A DNA stretch of 64,000 nucleotides, from the NCBI GenBank assembly GCA_947629705.1, contig CANREN010000002.1, forward strand, positions 79,514-143,513, read 5' to 3'. A program made the translations under genes and the position numbers. The notes under the pieces are model-generated. The model saw only the letters and a list, made by a program, of their open reading frames with translations. It had not been told where the DNA came from and did no database searches. Positions 37,488-46,785 of the stretch are shown in pieces (positions within the stretch are counted from its first letter, which is position 1; each line of letters starts with the position of its first letter). The stretch is from an uncultured Alistipes sp. (GTDB lineage Bacteria; Bacteroidota; Bacteroidia; Bacteroidales; Rikenellaceae).

Positions 37488-38813
37488 ATGAATATCAAAC
37501 TCCGTCTCACGCTCATGAATTTCCTCCAATTCGCCGTCTGGGGGTCTTATTTGGTTTGCATCGGCAATTTTTTAGGCCGCGTCGGCCTGGGCGAATACAT
37601 CTCCTGGTTTTATATCGCCCAGGGCGTCGTCTCGATCTTCATGCCGGCCATCATCGGCGCCATCGCCGACAAGTTCGTCGAGCCGCAGCGACTGCTGGGC
37701 CTGTCGCATCTGACAGCCGCCGCGTTCATGCTGCTCGCCGCCTGGTTCGGACATCAGGCCACCGCGCTGACCGCCGCAGGAGCCGCGACCTCCATCACCC
37801 CGATCTTCACCGCCTACTGCGTGAGCGTGGCTTTCTACATGCCGACCATCGCGCTCTCCAACACCGTCGCCTTCTCCATTCTCAAAAGCAAAGGCTGCGA
37901 CACGGTCAAGGATTTCCCGCCGATCCGCGTCTTCGGCACCGTGGGCTTCATCGCGGCCATGTGGTTCGTCAATTTCGTCCGGTTCGGCGCCGACGGGCTC
38001 GCCGCCCAATTCACCTACATGCAACTGATCGTCTGCGGCGCTTTGGGCCTGCTGCTCGGACTCTATTCGTTCACACTGCCCCGCTGCCCCATCGACCGCA
38101 CGACCTCGCAGGAGAAAAAATCGCTGTCGCAACGGCTCGGCCTCGACGCCTTCGTGCTGTTCAAGCAGAAAAAAATGGCGCTGTTCTTCGTATTCTCGAT
38201 GCTGTTGGGCGTCTCGCTCCAGATCACCAACGGATATGCGACCCCCTATATCAACAGTTTCGCCGCCCGCTCCCAAAGTTGGTTCGCCGAAAATCCGACA
38301 CTGTTAGTCTCCGTATCGCAGGTTTCCGAAGCGCTTTGCATTCTCCTGATTCCTTTCTTCCTCAAACGGTTCGGCATCAAGCGGGTCATGCTCATGGCGA
38401 TGATCGCATGGGTGCTGCGATTCGGGTTCTTCGGCATCGGCACGACGGAAAATCCGGCGGGCGTATCGCTGCTCTTCCTCTCCTGCATCGTTTACGGCGT
38501 CGCGTTCGACTTCTTCAACGTCTCGGGAGCCCTGTTCGTCGAGCAGGAGGCCGCCAAACCGATGCAGGCGAGTGCGCAGGGACTTTTCATGCTGATGACC
38601 AACGGCATCGGCGCGTCGGTCGGCACGTGGATCGCAGGCAAGATCGTCAACCGCTATTGTTCGTGGCAGGAGGGCTATCTGCTGGCCCGCGAAGGCGTCG
38701 ACGGAGGCTGGACGGCGACGTGGCTCATCTTCGCCGCCTACGCATTGGTCGTAACGGTGGTCTTCGCCCTCGTGTTCCGATACAAACACCGGACGACCGT
38801 TCGCAACTCATAA
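37488..38813 (+). CDS. MFS nucleoside transporter, NupG/XapB type
   Basis: A 441 aa inner-membrane protein with twelve hydrophobic helices. The N-terminus MNIKLRLTLMNFLQFAVWGSYLVCIGNFL closely follows the NupG pattern, and IRVFGTVGFIAAMWFVNF is the conserved fifth-helix region. NupG proteins import nucleosides with protons. ATG 37488 is favoured by the -7 box, which excludes the 14-codon upstream extension. It ends one base before the convergent lptD stop, with no terminator between. Confidence 0.87.
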   Translation: MNIKLRLTLMNFLQFAVWGSYLVCIGNFLGRVGLGEYISWFYIAQGVVSIFMPAIIGAIADKFVEPQRLLGLSHLTAAAFMLLAAWFGHQATALTAAGAATSITPIFTAYCVSVAFYMPTIALSNTVAFSILKSKGCDTVKDFPPIRVFGTVGFIAAMWFVNFVRFGADGLAAQFTYMQLIVCGALGLLLGLYSFTLPRCPIDRTTSQEKKSLSQRLGLDAFVLFKQKKMALFFVFSMLLGVSLQITNGYATPYINSFAARSQSWFAENPTLLVSVSQVSEALCILLIPFFLKRFGIKRVMLMAMIAWVLRFGFFGIGTTENPAGVSLLFLSCIVYGVAFDFFNVSGALFVEQEAAKPMQASAQGLFMLMTNGIGASVGTWIAGKIVNRYCSWQEGYLLAREGVDGGWTATWLIFAAYALVVTVVFALVFRYKHRTTVRNS

Positions 38814-38814
38814 T

Positions 38815-41697
38815 TCAATAGAGGTTGTCGTACATGGATTCGCTCTTGTCGTACTTCAAGTCGGCCAGCGAACCCGCCTTGACCCCGATATTGAAGCTCC
38901 AGCTGCGGTGGAACCCGAACGGGATCCACGAAAAAGACATCTGCCAGCAATGCAGGTCGCGCGAAATGGAGACCGACGAAGTGGTCAGCTTCTTCTTCAT
39001 GATATCGAAGCCGCCCTGGAACGTCAAGCCCATCTTCGGCGTCAGATTCAACGAACCGTTGAATCCGATGGTCTGCGTTACGTTCTTCCGATAGCCCGTC
39101 GTGCCGTTGTTGACATAGGAGATGGAGTAATTGACCGCATAGTTGAACCCGATGTTCCACGGCAGGGAGAAATCATAGTAACTCTGGGCCATGTACTGCC
39201 TTCGCAGCACGGGATCCATCCGCCCGTAGGGGTCATAGAAGGGGTTCATGTATTCGGGCGGCAGGCTCGTGATATCGTTGATCGCCGGATCGGAACGATC
39301 CTGGCGCGACTTGAACGTATAGCCGAACGACCAGCCCGTGGAGAGGACACGGCCCGGGAAAAAGAGCTTGTCGATCCGCCGGCCCTCGGGCGTTACGCGA
39401 TAGGGGTCGAGCGTCGCCGACAGATTGAGGCCGAAATTGTTGAACAGCGTGGTGCGGAACGACACCGGAATGGTCGACAGCCGCATCGAATCGGCCAGAA
39501 AGTTGTACGAACCGCTGATCGTGAAGTCGTCGATCAGCTTGATTTTCCGCACGCCCGACGTGTCGCGCTTCGACAGCACCTTCATCTCCAACGTCTGCTG
39601 GAGCGAGAAGTTCATCGACATCGAACGTCCCGACGAGGGTACGCCGTAGGCATTCACCGCATAGGGCGAATAGGTATTCGTGCGGCCGGCGGCGTCGGCC
39701 TGATAGGTGCTGTAATAGCCGTATTTCGGGTCGGAAAAGTCCGGCGCATAGGAAAACCCGAAAGAGGGGCGCAGCGTGTGGCGGATGGCCTGAATTTTCC
39801 GGTCGCGCTTCTTCTTGGTGAAATCGTACATTCCGTAAAAGGTCGTCGAGGCCGAAACGCTCATGTTGTAATTATAGAGCCGATAGAAACCGTAGTCGGC
39901 CGGCAGCGTGTCGACCTTGTTCAGCACCGGATTCCACTCGAAGTCGACCTTCTTGAAGTACCACTTCTCGGTGTAGTTGAAATTCGGCGACACGTTGATA
40001 TAGTTGAACAGATTGAACGACGCCGAGATGGGAAGCGTGTGCTCGATGCCGTTGCGCATGTTGTCCAACGTCTTGCGTTTGAAGATGTCCGATTCGGTGG
40101 TCGTTACCGAGTTGGTCATCTTGGCGGTGTACTGCATGGCGATCTTCTCGTACCAACGCTCCTTGCCGGTCTTCTCCTTGCGCTTGAAGGGATAGATGCG
40201 CGACACGTTGAAGACGATATTGGGCAGCGTGAGCGAAATGGACTGATTCTGCGAGTTCTGCGAAACGGCCATGTTCGCCGAGAGCGAGAAGGGCGTGCCG
40301 GCCCAGTTCTTCGAATAGGAGATCGACGAGTTGGTCTGCGTCGCGAGAATGTCGTTGAGATTGGTGGCCGAATAGCGGCTGTAGCCGCTCGTCGCGAAGT
40401 TCACCGAGGCCGAGAAGGTCGATCCCGGGTTGGCCTTGGCGTCCTGCGAATGGGTCCACTGCAAGCGGAAATTCTTCTGCTTGATATAGTCGGGTTCCCC
40501 CTTTTCGCCGGTCTTGACACTGGAGTACTGCGCGTTGAAACTGCCGCTGTACTTGTAGCGTTTGACGTAGCGCGCCGCGGCCGACGCCTCCCACGAACCG
40601 AGCGTATAGAAACCGCCCCGCAGGACCAGATCGGCATGGTCGCCCAACGTGAAGTAGTAACCCATGTCGCGCAGGAAGAAACCCTTGCTGTACTCCTCGC
40701 CGTAGGTCGGCATCAACAAGCCCGACTTCGGCCCCATGTTGATGGGGAAAAAGCCCTCGGGAATCCCCAGGAAATAGATCGGCACGTCCTCCAACACGAG
40801 GTAGGCGGGGCCCGTTACGACCTTCTTTCCCGGAATGACCTTCGCCTTGGTCATGGCCAAATAGAAGTGCGGATGATCGGTTTCGTCGCAGGTGGTGTAC
40901 TTGCCGTGCTGGATATTGATCGTGTTGTCGGGCATCTTCTTCACGCTGCCGCCGATGAGCCACCCGTCGCCCTGCTGCGTCGCCACGCCCTTGATTTTCG
41001 CCTTTTTCGAATCGAGGTTGTAGGTGATGGTGTCCATCTGGTAGGCCCCCGAACCGTCGGAAAATTCGGGTTTGGTAACGACAGGCTGCCCGTCGAGCGA
41101 ATCGGCCTTGCCGTAGGCGTAGACCTGCTTCGTATCCATGTCGATGCGCATGAAGTCTGCCTTGAGATTATTGGTCTCGTAAGTGATATCGCCTTGGTTG
41201 TAGATGTAAACCAACTTGTTGCGGACGTCGTAGACGAGCGAATCGGTATTCTTGCCGAAGATCGGTTTGTCGAGGAACGCGCTCGGCTCCTTGGGCGTCT
41301 TGACCGTATCGGCGAGGCGGAGCGTATCGCCGCGCAGCGAATCCAATTCGTTCTCCTTGCGGGCGACGAGCGAATCGACCTGCGACGAGAAGATCGAATC
41401 GCGCTTCTCCTGCGGCAGGGCATTGAACTCGGACGTCCGACGGGTCTGTTCGCGCGCAGCACGCCGCATGGCCCGGCGCTGCACACCGGCGGCAGGAGCC
41501 GGATCGGTCGATCGGCCCTGCAACGCCTCGGCCGCCGTCCGCTGTGCGCTGTCGGGGGCGGAAACGGTCGAACGTGCCGTATCCTGCACCGCCGGTGCGC
41601 CCGCACCGCGGAATGCGGAGATGCCCGCCACCGTCTGCGCGAAAAAGAGCAGGACGATCGCCGCCGACAACGTATATTTCACCCTCGTTTTGGCCAA
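38815..41697 (-). CDS. lptD: LptD-like outer-membrane LPS assembly protein
   Basis: A 960 aa outer-membrane protein: signal-like hydrophobic N-terminus, a charged Ala/Arg linker (about 50-110), an OstA-like jellyroll region (DKPIFGKNTDSLVYDVRNKLVYIYNQGDITYETNNLKADFMRIDM), the conserved GPAYLVLEDVPIYFLGIPEGFFPINMGPKSGLLMPTYGEEYSKGFFLRDMGYYF block, then a large beta-barrel. This is the LptD_2 form of Bacteroidota. No ATG is usable: the frame opens after a TGA at 41701-41703, so the start is the TTG at 41697 or an internal GTG at 41682. Confidence 0.88.
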   Translation of the reverse strand: MAKTRVKYTLSAAIVLLFFAQTVAGISAFRGAGAPAVQDTARSTVSAPDSAQRTAAEALQGRSTDPAPAAGVQRRAMRRAAREQTRRTSEFNALPQEKRDSIFSSQVDSLVARKENELDSLRGDTLRLADTVKTPKEPSAFLDKPIFGKNTDSLVYDVRNKLVYIYNQGDITYETNNLKADFMRIDMDTKQVYAYGKADSLDGQPVVTKPEFSDGSGAYQMDTITYNLDSKKAKIKGVATQQGDGWLIGGSVKKMPDNTINIQHGKYTTCDETDHPHFYLAMTKAKVIPGKKVVTGPAYLVLEDVPIYFLGIPEGFFPINMGPKSGLLMPTYGEEYSKGFFLRDMGYYFTLGDHADLVLRGGFYTLGSWEASAAARYVKRYKYSGSFNAQYSSVKTGEKGEPDYIKQKNFRLQWTHSQDAKANPGSTFSASVNFATSGYSRYSATNLNDILATQTNSSISYSKNWAGTPFSLSANMAVSQNSQNQSISLTLPNIVFNVSRIYPFKRKEKTGKERWYEKIAMQYTAKMTNSVTTTESDIFKRKTLDNMRNGIEHTLPISASFNLFNYINVSPNFNYTEKWYFKKVDFEWNPVLNKVDTLPADYGFYRLYNYNMSVSASTTFYGMYDFTKKKRDRKIQAIRHTLRPSFGFSYAPDFSDPKYGYYSTYQADAAGRTNTYSPYAVNAYGVPSSGRSMSMNFSLQQTLEMKVLSKRDTSGVRKIKLIDDFTISGSYNFLADSMRLSTIPVSFRTTLFNNFGLNLSATLDPYRVTPEGRRIDKLFFPGRVLSTGWSFGYTFKSRQDRSDPAINDITSLPPEYMNPFYDPYGRMDPVLRRQYMAQSYYDFSLPWNIGFNYAVNYSISYVNNGTTGYRKNVTQTIGFNGSLNLTPKMGLTFQGGFDIMKKKLTTSSVSISRDLHCWQMSFSWIPFGFHRSWSFNIGVKAGSLADLKYDKSESMYDNLY

Positions 41698-41714
41698 AAT
41701 TCAAAAAAAATCCC

Positions 41715-41722
41715 TAACTTTG
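41715..41722 (+). promoter_or_regulatory. -7 box of the amidase-MCE genes
   Basis: TAACTTTG, 90 nt upstream of ATG 41813. It lies only 18 bp from the divergent lptD start codon, so the two promoters must overlap. Confidence 0.65.
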
Positions 41723-41812
41723 CCGACAAGTCGGCAAAACGCACTTCGAAAGCCCTCCGAAGAGACGGAATGCGCTTTCCCGAACCCGACAAAGATAGAT
41801 AAAAATTTACAG

Positions 41813-43030
41813 ATGACGGCAAAACACCCCTTATATTTCCTGTTCATGCGCACCCCTCTTTCCGCACGCTTTCTTTTTCTCTGCGCGGCGCTCTGCACTC
41901 CGTGGAACGCCGCAGCGGCGGAATCGTCCGGCCGCGGGATCAGCGTCATCGTGCTCGATGCGGGCCACGGAGGCTCCGACCCGGGCGCCCGCTATGCGGG
42001 GGTCAACGAAAAGGATATCACGCTGAAAGTGGTGCTGCGATTGGGCAAACGCATCGAACAGGAGATGCCCGGCGTGAAGGTGGTCTACACGCGCAAGACC
42101 GACAAGGCGCTGGGCCCCACGAAATACGACGATCTGCAAGCCCGCGCCGACATCGCGAACAAGGCGGGCGGCGACCTCTTTCTGTCGGTGCACGTGAACG
42201 CCTCGCGTCAGTCGGCCGCGAGAGGCACCGAAACCCTCGTCATGGGCGAATCGACCAAAGAACAGCGCTACAACGAAGACGCTCTCTACGAAAACAACCG
42301 CGACGACCTGATCGATATGTCCGACGAACGCACCGCCGCCATCGTCCGCGCCTACATCCAGAACCTGCAATTCACCTACGGCGAATACAGCCTGGCGTTA
42401 GCCAACTGCATCCAGAAGAATTACGCGGCCTGCGGACGCGGCTCGCGCGGCGTGAAGCCCCAGCTGCTGCGGGTGCTCTATGCCACCGACATGCCCGGCG
42501 CGCTGACCGAAATCGGCTTTCTCTCCAACCCGGAAGAGGCGGCCTATCTGAAATCGGAAAAGGGGATCGACGAGGTCGTGCAAACGCTGTTCAAGTCGGT
42601 GAAAGAGTACTCCGCCCGTCTGTCGCAGCTGCGGGGCGAAACCGCAGGGGAGGGACAACCGGCGGCGGAGCGCCCCGTACCGGAAACGAATCCCGAACGC
42701 ACGGTTTGTCCGGAGAACGAGCCCGAACCGTCCGTGATGCCGGCACAGCAACCGCAAAAACGGCAGCCCGCCGCCGGCAAGGAGCGGCCGGTTCGCTATA
42801 CGGTGCAGATCCGGGCCTCCATGACCGAAGAGCCGCTGGATTCGGAACTGTTCAAAAGTTATCGGAACGCGACGAAACAAATCCTCGGCACGGATCGTTA
42901 TCGGTACAAATACTGCGTAGGCGATTTCGACACCTACGCCGCAGCCCGCGAAAAATTGGGCGAAGTGCGCCGCGAATTTCCCGACGCATTCATCGTGCGC
43001 TACAAGGGCTCGCGAATCGTAAAACAGTGA
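41813..43030 (+). CDS. N-acetylmuramoyl-L-alanine amidase with C-terminal SPOR-like domain
   Basis: A 405 aa secreted enzyme that cuts the amide bond between MurNAc and the stem peptide. A signal peptide (LSARFLFLCAALCTPWNAAAA) precedes an Amidase_3 domain (about 40-275) with the zinc-site segments VIVLDAGHGGSDPGA, SVHVNAS and ALTEIGFLSNPEEA. A Pro/Glu-rich linker leads to a SPOR-like domain (YTVQIRASMTEEPLD...FDTYAAAREKLGEVR), which usually targets denuded septal peptidoglycan. ATG 41846 is an alternative start. Likely role in cell separation. Confidence 0.92.
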   Translation: MTAKHPLYFLFMRTPLSARFLFLCAALCTPWNAAAAESSGRGISVIVLDAGHGGSDPGARYAGVNEKDITLKVVLRLGKRIEQEMPGVKVVYTRKTDKALGPTKYDDLQARADIANKAGGDLFLSVHVNASRQSAARGTETLVMGESTKEQRYNEDALYENNRDDLIDMSDERTAAIVRAYIQNLQFTYGEYSLALANCIQKNYAACGRGSRGVKPQLLRVLYATDMPGALTEIGFLSNPEEAAYLKSEKGIDEVVQTLFKSVKEYSARLSQLRGETAGEGQPAAERPVPETNPERTVCPENEPEPSVMPAQQPQKRQPAAGKERPVRYTVQIRASMTEEPLDSELFKSYRNATKQILGTDRYRYKYCVGDFDTYAAAREKLGEVRREFPDAFIVRYKGSRIVKQ

Positions 43031-43033
43031 AGC

Positions 43034-44047
43034 ATGAAAAGAGAAGTCAAAATCGGTATTTTCGCCGTGGCGATGCTCGGAGCGGCTTGGGCCGGCATCC
43101 GGTTTTTGAGCGGATTCGACATCTTCAGCCGCAACGCCGAGTACTACGCGGCCTATGACCAAATCAACGGCGTGCAGAACGCCTCGCCCGTCATGATGAA
43201 AGGGGTGAAAATCGGTTCGGTTACGGGCATCGTCTTCGATCCCGCGCTCAGCGACAAGGTGCTGCTGCAGCTCACCATCAAACACCAATACCGCATTCCG
43301 GAGGATTCCGAAGCGAAAATTTTCAGCAACGGACTGATGGGCAACAAGGCGATCGAAATCATCTACGGCACCTCGACGGATTACCTCCGGAGCGGCGACA
43401 CGCTGCGGGCGGGCCGCGATCGCGATCTGATGGACGTCGCCGGCTCGGAGCTGGATTTCTTCAAACAGCATTTTTCGAAAATCGCGACGGAATTGACCGC
43501 CACGCTGGAGAACCTCAACGGCCTGTTGGAGCGCAACGCCGGAAACATCGACGGGACGCTGAACCATCTGAACGAAATTTCGGGCGACATGGCTTCGGTG
43601 CTCAACGACCGGAAAGCCGATTTGCAACGTTCGATCACCGAATTTGCGGAGTTCGCGCAGATGCTCGGCGACAACAGCCCTCGGGTCGACAGTCTGATCG
43701 GCAATCTGAACCGGTTCTCGGCCCAACTGACCGACGAACAAATCGTTGCGCGGCTCGGCAAGGCGGTCGACGAACTTTCGTCGCTGATGGCCCGCATCGA
43801 CCATGGCGACGGCACGATGGGCCGTCTGATGAACGACCCCGCGCTGTACGAATCGTTGGACGAAGCGGTCGGAAATCTTTCGGCTTTGCTGGCCGACGTG
43901 AAACAATACCCGGGCCGTTACGTTCATCTCTCGGTCTTCGGACGCAACCCCGATAAGATGAAAGCTAAAGCCGATCGCAAAGCGGCGAAAGCGGCCGAAA
44001 AGGCACGTCGGGATTCGTTGGAACAGGCAAACGAGCGGAATCGGTGA
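43034..44047 (+). CDS. MCE (MlaD) domain protein, lipid transport
   Basis: A 337 aa protein with one N-terminal membrane helix (IGIFAVAMLGAAWAGIRFL) and an MCE domain at about 37-115 (YAAYDQINGVQNASPVMMKGVKIGSVTGI), followed by a long helical region and a Lys/Ala-rich tail. MCE proteins form rings that carry lipids between the two membranes. It starts 3 nt after the amidase stop. No mlaE or mlaF partner is nearby, so they must be elsewhere. Confidence 0.9.
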   Translation: MKREVKIGIFAVAMLGAAWAGIRFLSGFDIFSRNAEYYAAYDQINGVQNASPVMMKGVKIGSVTGIVFDPALSDKVLLQLTIKHQYRIPEDSEAKIFSNGLMGNKAIEIIYGTSTDYLRSGDTLRAGRDRDLMDVAGSELDFFKQHFSKIATELTATLENLNGLLERNAGNIDGTLNHLNEISGDMASVLNDRKADLQRSITEFAEFAQMLGDNSPRVDSLIGNLNRFSAQLTDEQIVARLGKAVDELSSLMARIDHGDGTMGRLMNDPALYESLDEAVGNLSALLADVKQYPGRYVHLSVFGRNPDKMKAKADRKAAKAAEKARRDSLEQANERNR

Positions 44048-44102
44048 TGAACGGAGCTTCCGGAATCGTGCGCATCGCTGCCACCGAATAACTCTTCGAC
44101 AG

Positions 44103-46583
44103 ATGGAATCCTTCGAGCGAAAAATCGGATTCGACCGCGTTCGTGCGCAGGTCGCGGAACGATGCACCATGCAGGCGGCCCGCGAACGGCTCGCCGACGA
44201 GGGATTCAGCACCTCTGCCCGCGAAATCGAACGACGGCTGTCGCTCGCCGACGAGATGCGGCTCGTGCTCGAAATGGAGCGCGAATTTTCCAACGACGAC
44301 TTTCCGGAGGTCGCGGCCGTGTTCGCCAAACTGCGCATCGAGGGTTCGTTTCTCGACGTCGCCGAAGTCGTCGTCCTGCGGCAGGCGCTCACGGAAATCG
44401 GCAACATCGCTTCGTTTCTGCTCAACCGTAAGGAGCGCTATCCCGCTCTGTATGCCCGCACACGCGGCATCGAGACCTTTCCGGAAATCGTGGCACAAAT
44501 CGACCGGATTGTCGATTCGCTCGGCGAGGTGCGCGACAACGCATCGCCCGAGCTGGCCCAAATCCGTCGGGCCATCCGCGAACGCGAAGGCCAAGCGGCC
44601 AAGCGGCTGCAACAGGTGCTGGCCGCAGCCAAAAGCGCCGGCATCGTCGAAGCGGATGCCCAGCTTTCGGTGCGCGACGGCAAGACGGTCATCCCTGTCT
44701 CGGCCTCGAACAAACGCAAACTCAACGGATTTATTCACGACGAATCGGCTACGGGCCGCACGTTCTACGTCGAGCCGGTCGAAGTGGTCGAACTCAACAA
44801 CGAACTCCGCGAGCTCCAATATGCCGAACGGCGCGAGATCATCCGCATCCTGACCGAATTTACCGAACAGCTGCGGCCCGACGCCGAACTGTTGGCCGCT
44901 TCGGGCGATTACCTCGCCGACATCGACCTTTATCGGGCCAAAGGGCGTTGGGCGTCGGAGAACGGGGGCGTGAAGCCGATCGTTTCGACCGACGACCGGT
45001 TAGTGCTCAAAAACGCCCGTCATCCGCTGTTACAACAGACCCTGCGGGCCGCCGGACGCGAAATCGTACCGCTCGACCTGCAATTGGACGCCCACAAGCG
45101 CATTTTGGTGATTTCAGGCCCCAATGCCGGCGGCAAATCGGTCTGTCTGAAAACGACGGGCCTCATCCAATACATGTTCCAGTGCGGGTTTCCGGTGCCG
45201 ACGTCGGAAATCTCGGAACTGCCCGTATTCGAAAGCCTGTTCATCGACATCGGCGACGAACAGTCCATCGACAACGACCTGTCGACCTATTCGTCGCACC
45301 TGCTGAACATGAAGCGGATGCTCGCCGAGGCCACTGACCGGTCGTTGGTGCTGATCGACGAATTCGGGTCGGGCACCGAGCCCACCATCGGCGGCGCGAT
45401 CGCCGAAGCCATCCTCGAACGGCTGTTGGAGAAGGGCTGCTACGGTGTCATCACGACCCACTACGCCAATATCAAATACTTCGCCTCGAACCACGACGGC
45501 GTGGCCAACGGCGCCATGATGTTCGACGTGCAGCAGATTCGGCCGCTCTTCCGGTTGGAGACGGGCAAGCCGGGCAGTTCGTTCGCCATCGAGATCGCCC
45601 GCAAAATCGGGCTGCCCGAAGCGATCATCCGCTCGGCGAGCGACAAGGCGGGCAGCGACCACATCAACATCGAGAAACAGCTGCGCGAAATCGCCCGCGA
45701 CAAACGCTACTGGGAGCAGAAACGCGACCGCATCCGGCTGACCGACCGCAAAATCGAAGAATTGGAGCAGAATTATTCCGACCAACTCATAAAAATTCGG
45801 GCCGAACGGCAGGAGATTCTGCGCAAGGCGAAACAGGAGGCGCAGGAGTTGGTGGCCGAGGCCAACCGACAAATCGAAAATACCATCAAGACCATCCGCG
45901 AAGCACAGGCCGAGAAGGAGTTGACCCGTCTGGCCCGCCGCGAGTTGGACGATTTCCGCGAACGGACGGAACAGGTCGACAGCGCCGCCCGGGACGAGGC
46001 GGTCAGCCGCGAAATCGAGCGGATCGAACGCCGCCGCCAACGCCGGGCCGAGCGCAAGGCGCAGCAGGGAGCCGCACCGGCCTCGCAACCACCCGAAGCG
46101 GCACCGAAACCCCTCGAAGTGGAGATCGGTTCGAAGGTCCGCATGGCGGGACAGGATGTCGTCGGGGTCGTGCAGGCGGTCAAGGGAGGCAAGGCGCAAG
46201 TGGCTTTCGGGCAGATGCTGACCACGGTCGACAAAAAGCGGCTTACGGTCGTGTCGAACAACGAATACCGCGAAGCGACCCGTCCGCAAAGCGCCCGCAC
46301 GGTGGTGTCGGTGGACATTTCGGCCCGCAAACTCAATTTCCGCGACCATATCGACGTGCGCGGGATGCGGGCGGCCGAAGCGTTGGATGCGGTGCAGGAT
46401 TTCATCGACGACGCGCTGATGGTGGGCGTCGGTTCGGTAAGCATCCTCCACGGCAAGGGCACGGGCGCCCTTAAAGAGGAGATCCGCTGCTACCTGCGCA
46501 CGATTCCGGAGGTGGCGAGTGCCGTCGACGAACATGCCGATCGCGGCGGAGCGGGCATCACCATCGTTACCTTTACGGAGTAA
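44103..46583 (+). CDS. mutS2: MutS2 family ATPase/endonuclease
   Basis: An 826 aa MutS-like protein lacking the mismatch-recognition domain. It has the MutS core and clamp, Walker A GPNAGGKSVCLKTTG (about residue 339), Walker B LVLIDEFGSGTEP, a long Arg/Glu/Lys-rich coiled coil (about 525-660) and a C-terminal Smr nuclease domain (DVRGMRAAEALDAVQDFIDDA...ILHGKGTGALK). MutS2 is linked to anti-recombination and to rescue of collided ribosomes. It sits in a plus-strand run but 55 nt from the MCE gene. Confidence 0.95.
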   Translation: MESFERKIGFDRVRAQVAERCTMQAARERLADEGFSTSAREIERRLSLADEMRLVLEMEREFSNDDFPEVAAVFAKLRIEGSFLDVAEVVVLRQALTEIGNIASFLLNRKERYPALYARTRGIETFPEIVAQIDRIVDSLGEVRDNASPELAQIRRAIREREGQAAKRLQQVLAAAKSAGIVEADAQLSVRDGKTVIPVSASNKRKLNGFIHDESATGRTFYVEPVEVVELNNELRELQYAERREIIRILTEFTEQLRPDAELLAASGDYLADIDLYRAKGRWASENGGVKPIVSTDDRLVLKNARHPLLQQTLRAAGREIVPLDLQLDAHKRILVISGPNAGGKSVCLKTTGLIQYMFQCGFPVPTSEISELPVFESLFIDIGDEQSIDNDLSTYSSHLLNMKRMLAEATDRSLVLIDEFGSGTEPTIGGAIAEAILERLLEKGCYGVITTHYANIKYFASNHDGVANGAMMFDVQQIRPLFRLETGKPGSSFAIEIARKIGLPEAIIRSASDKAGSDHINIEKQLREIARDKRYWEQKRDRIRLTDRKIEELEQNYSDQLIKIRAERQEILRKAKQEAQELVAEANRQIENTIKTIREAQAEKELTRLARRELDDFRERTEQVDSAARDEAVSREIERIERRRQRRAERKAQQGAAPASQPPEAAPKPLEVEIGSKVRMAGQDVVGVVQAVKGGKAQVAFGQMLTTVDKKRLTVVSNNEYREATRPQSARTVVSVDISARKLNFRDHIDVRGMRAAEALDAVQDFIDDALMVGVGSVSILHGKGTGALKEEIRCYLRTIPEVASAVDEHADRGGAGITIVTFTE

Positions 46584-46666
46584 TCCGGCAAAAACCAGCA
46601 GGCGATCATACGGATCGATGCACCAACGGCCGCAAGAGTTGATCGGTTCCGGCATCCCGACCGGAG

Positions 46667-46701
46667 CCCCCTCCCAAGGGGAGGGGTTTAGGGTGAGGTC
46701 G
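46667..46701 (+). repeat. REP-like palindrome CCCCTCCC/GGGAGGGG
   Basis: Arms 46668-46675 and 46679-46686 with a 3 nt loop, followed by TTTAGGGTGAGGTC. Similar C/G-rich hairpins are common intergenic repeats in Bacteroidota. It occupies the 202 nt gap between mutS2 and murF-alr; nothing else is visible there. Confidence 0.6.
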
Positions 46702-46785
46702 AAACCGAATACGCGGCGCAGAACAGTAGCCGGATTCGAAAAAACGGGGTGAAAACCGCTGCCGGTACAAGAAAAGTACAAGGAG

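Noticed and set aside
38908..41802. 964-codon plus-strand open frame across lptD
   Set aside because: Antisense shadow of lptD with no signal, domain or start context of its own.
46667..46701. The CCCCTCCC/GGGAGGGG hairpin as a mutS2 terminator
   Set aside because: No T-run follows and it resembles a dispersed intergenic repeat; termination is possible but not supported.
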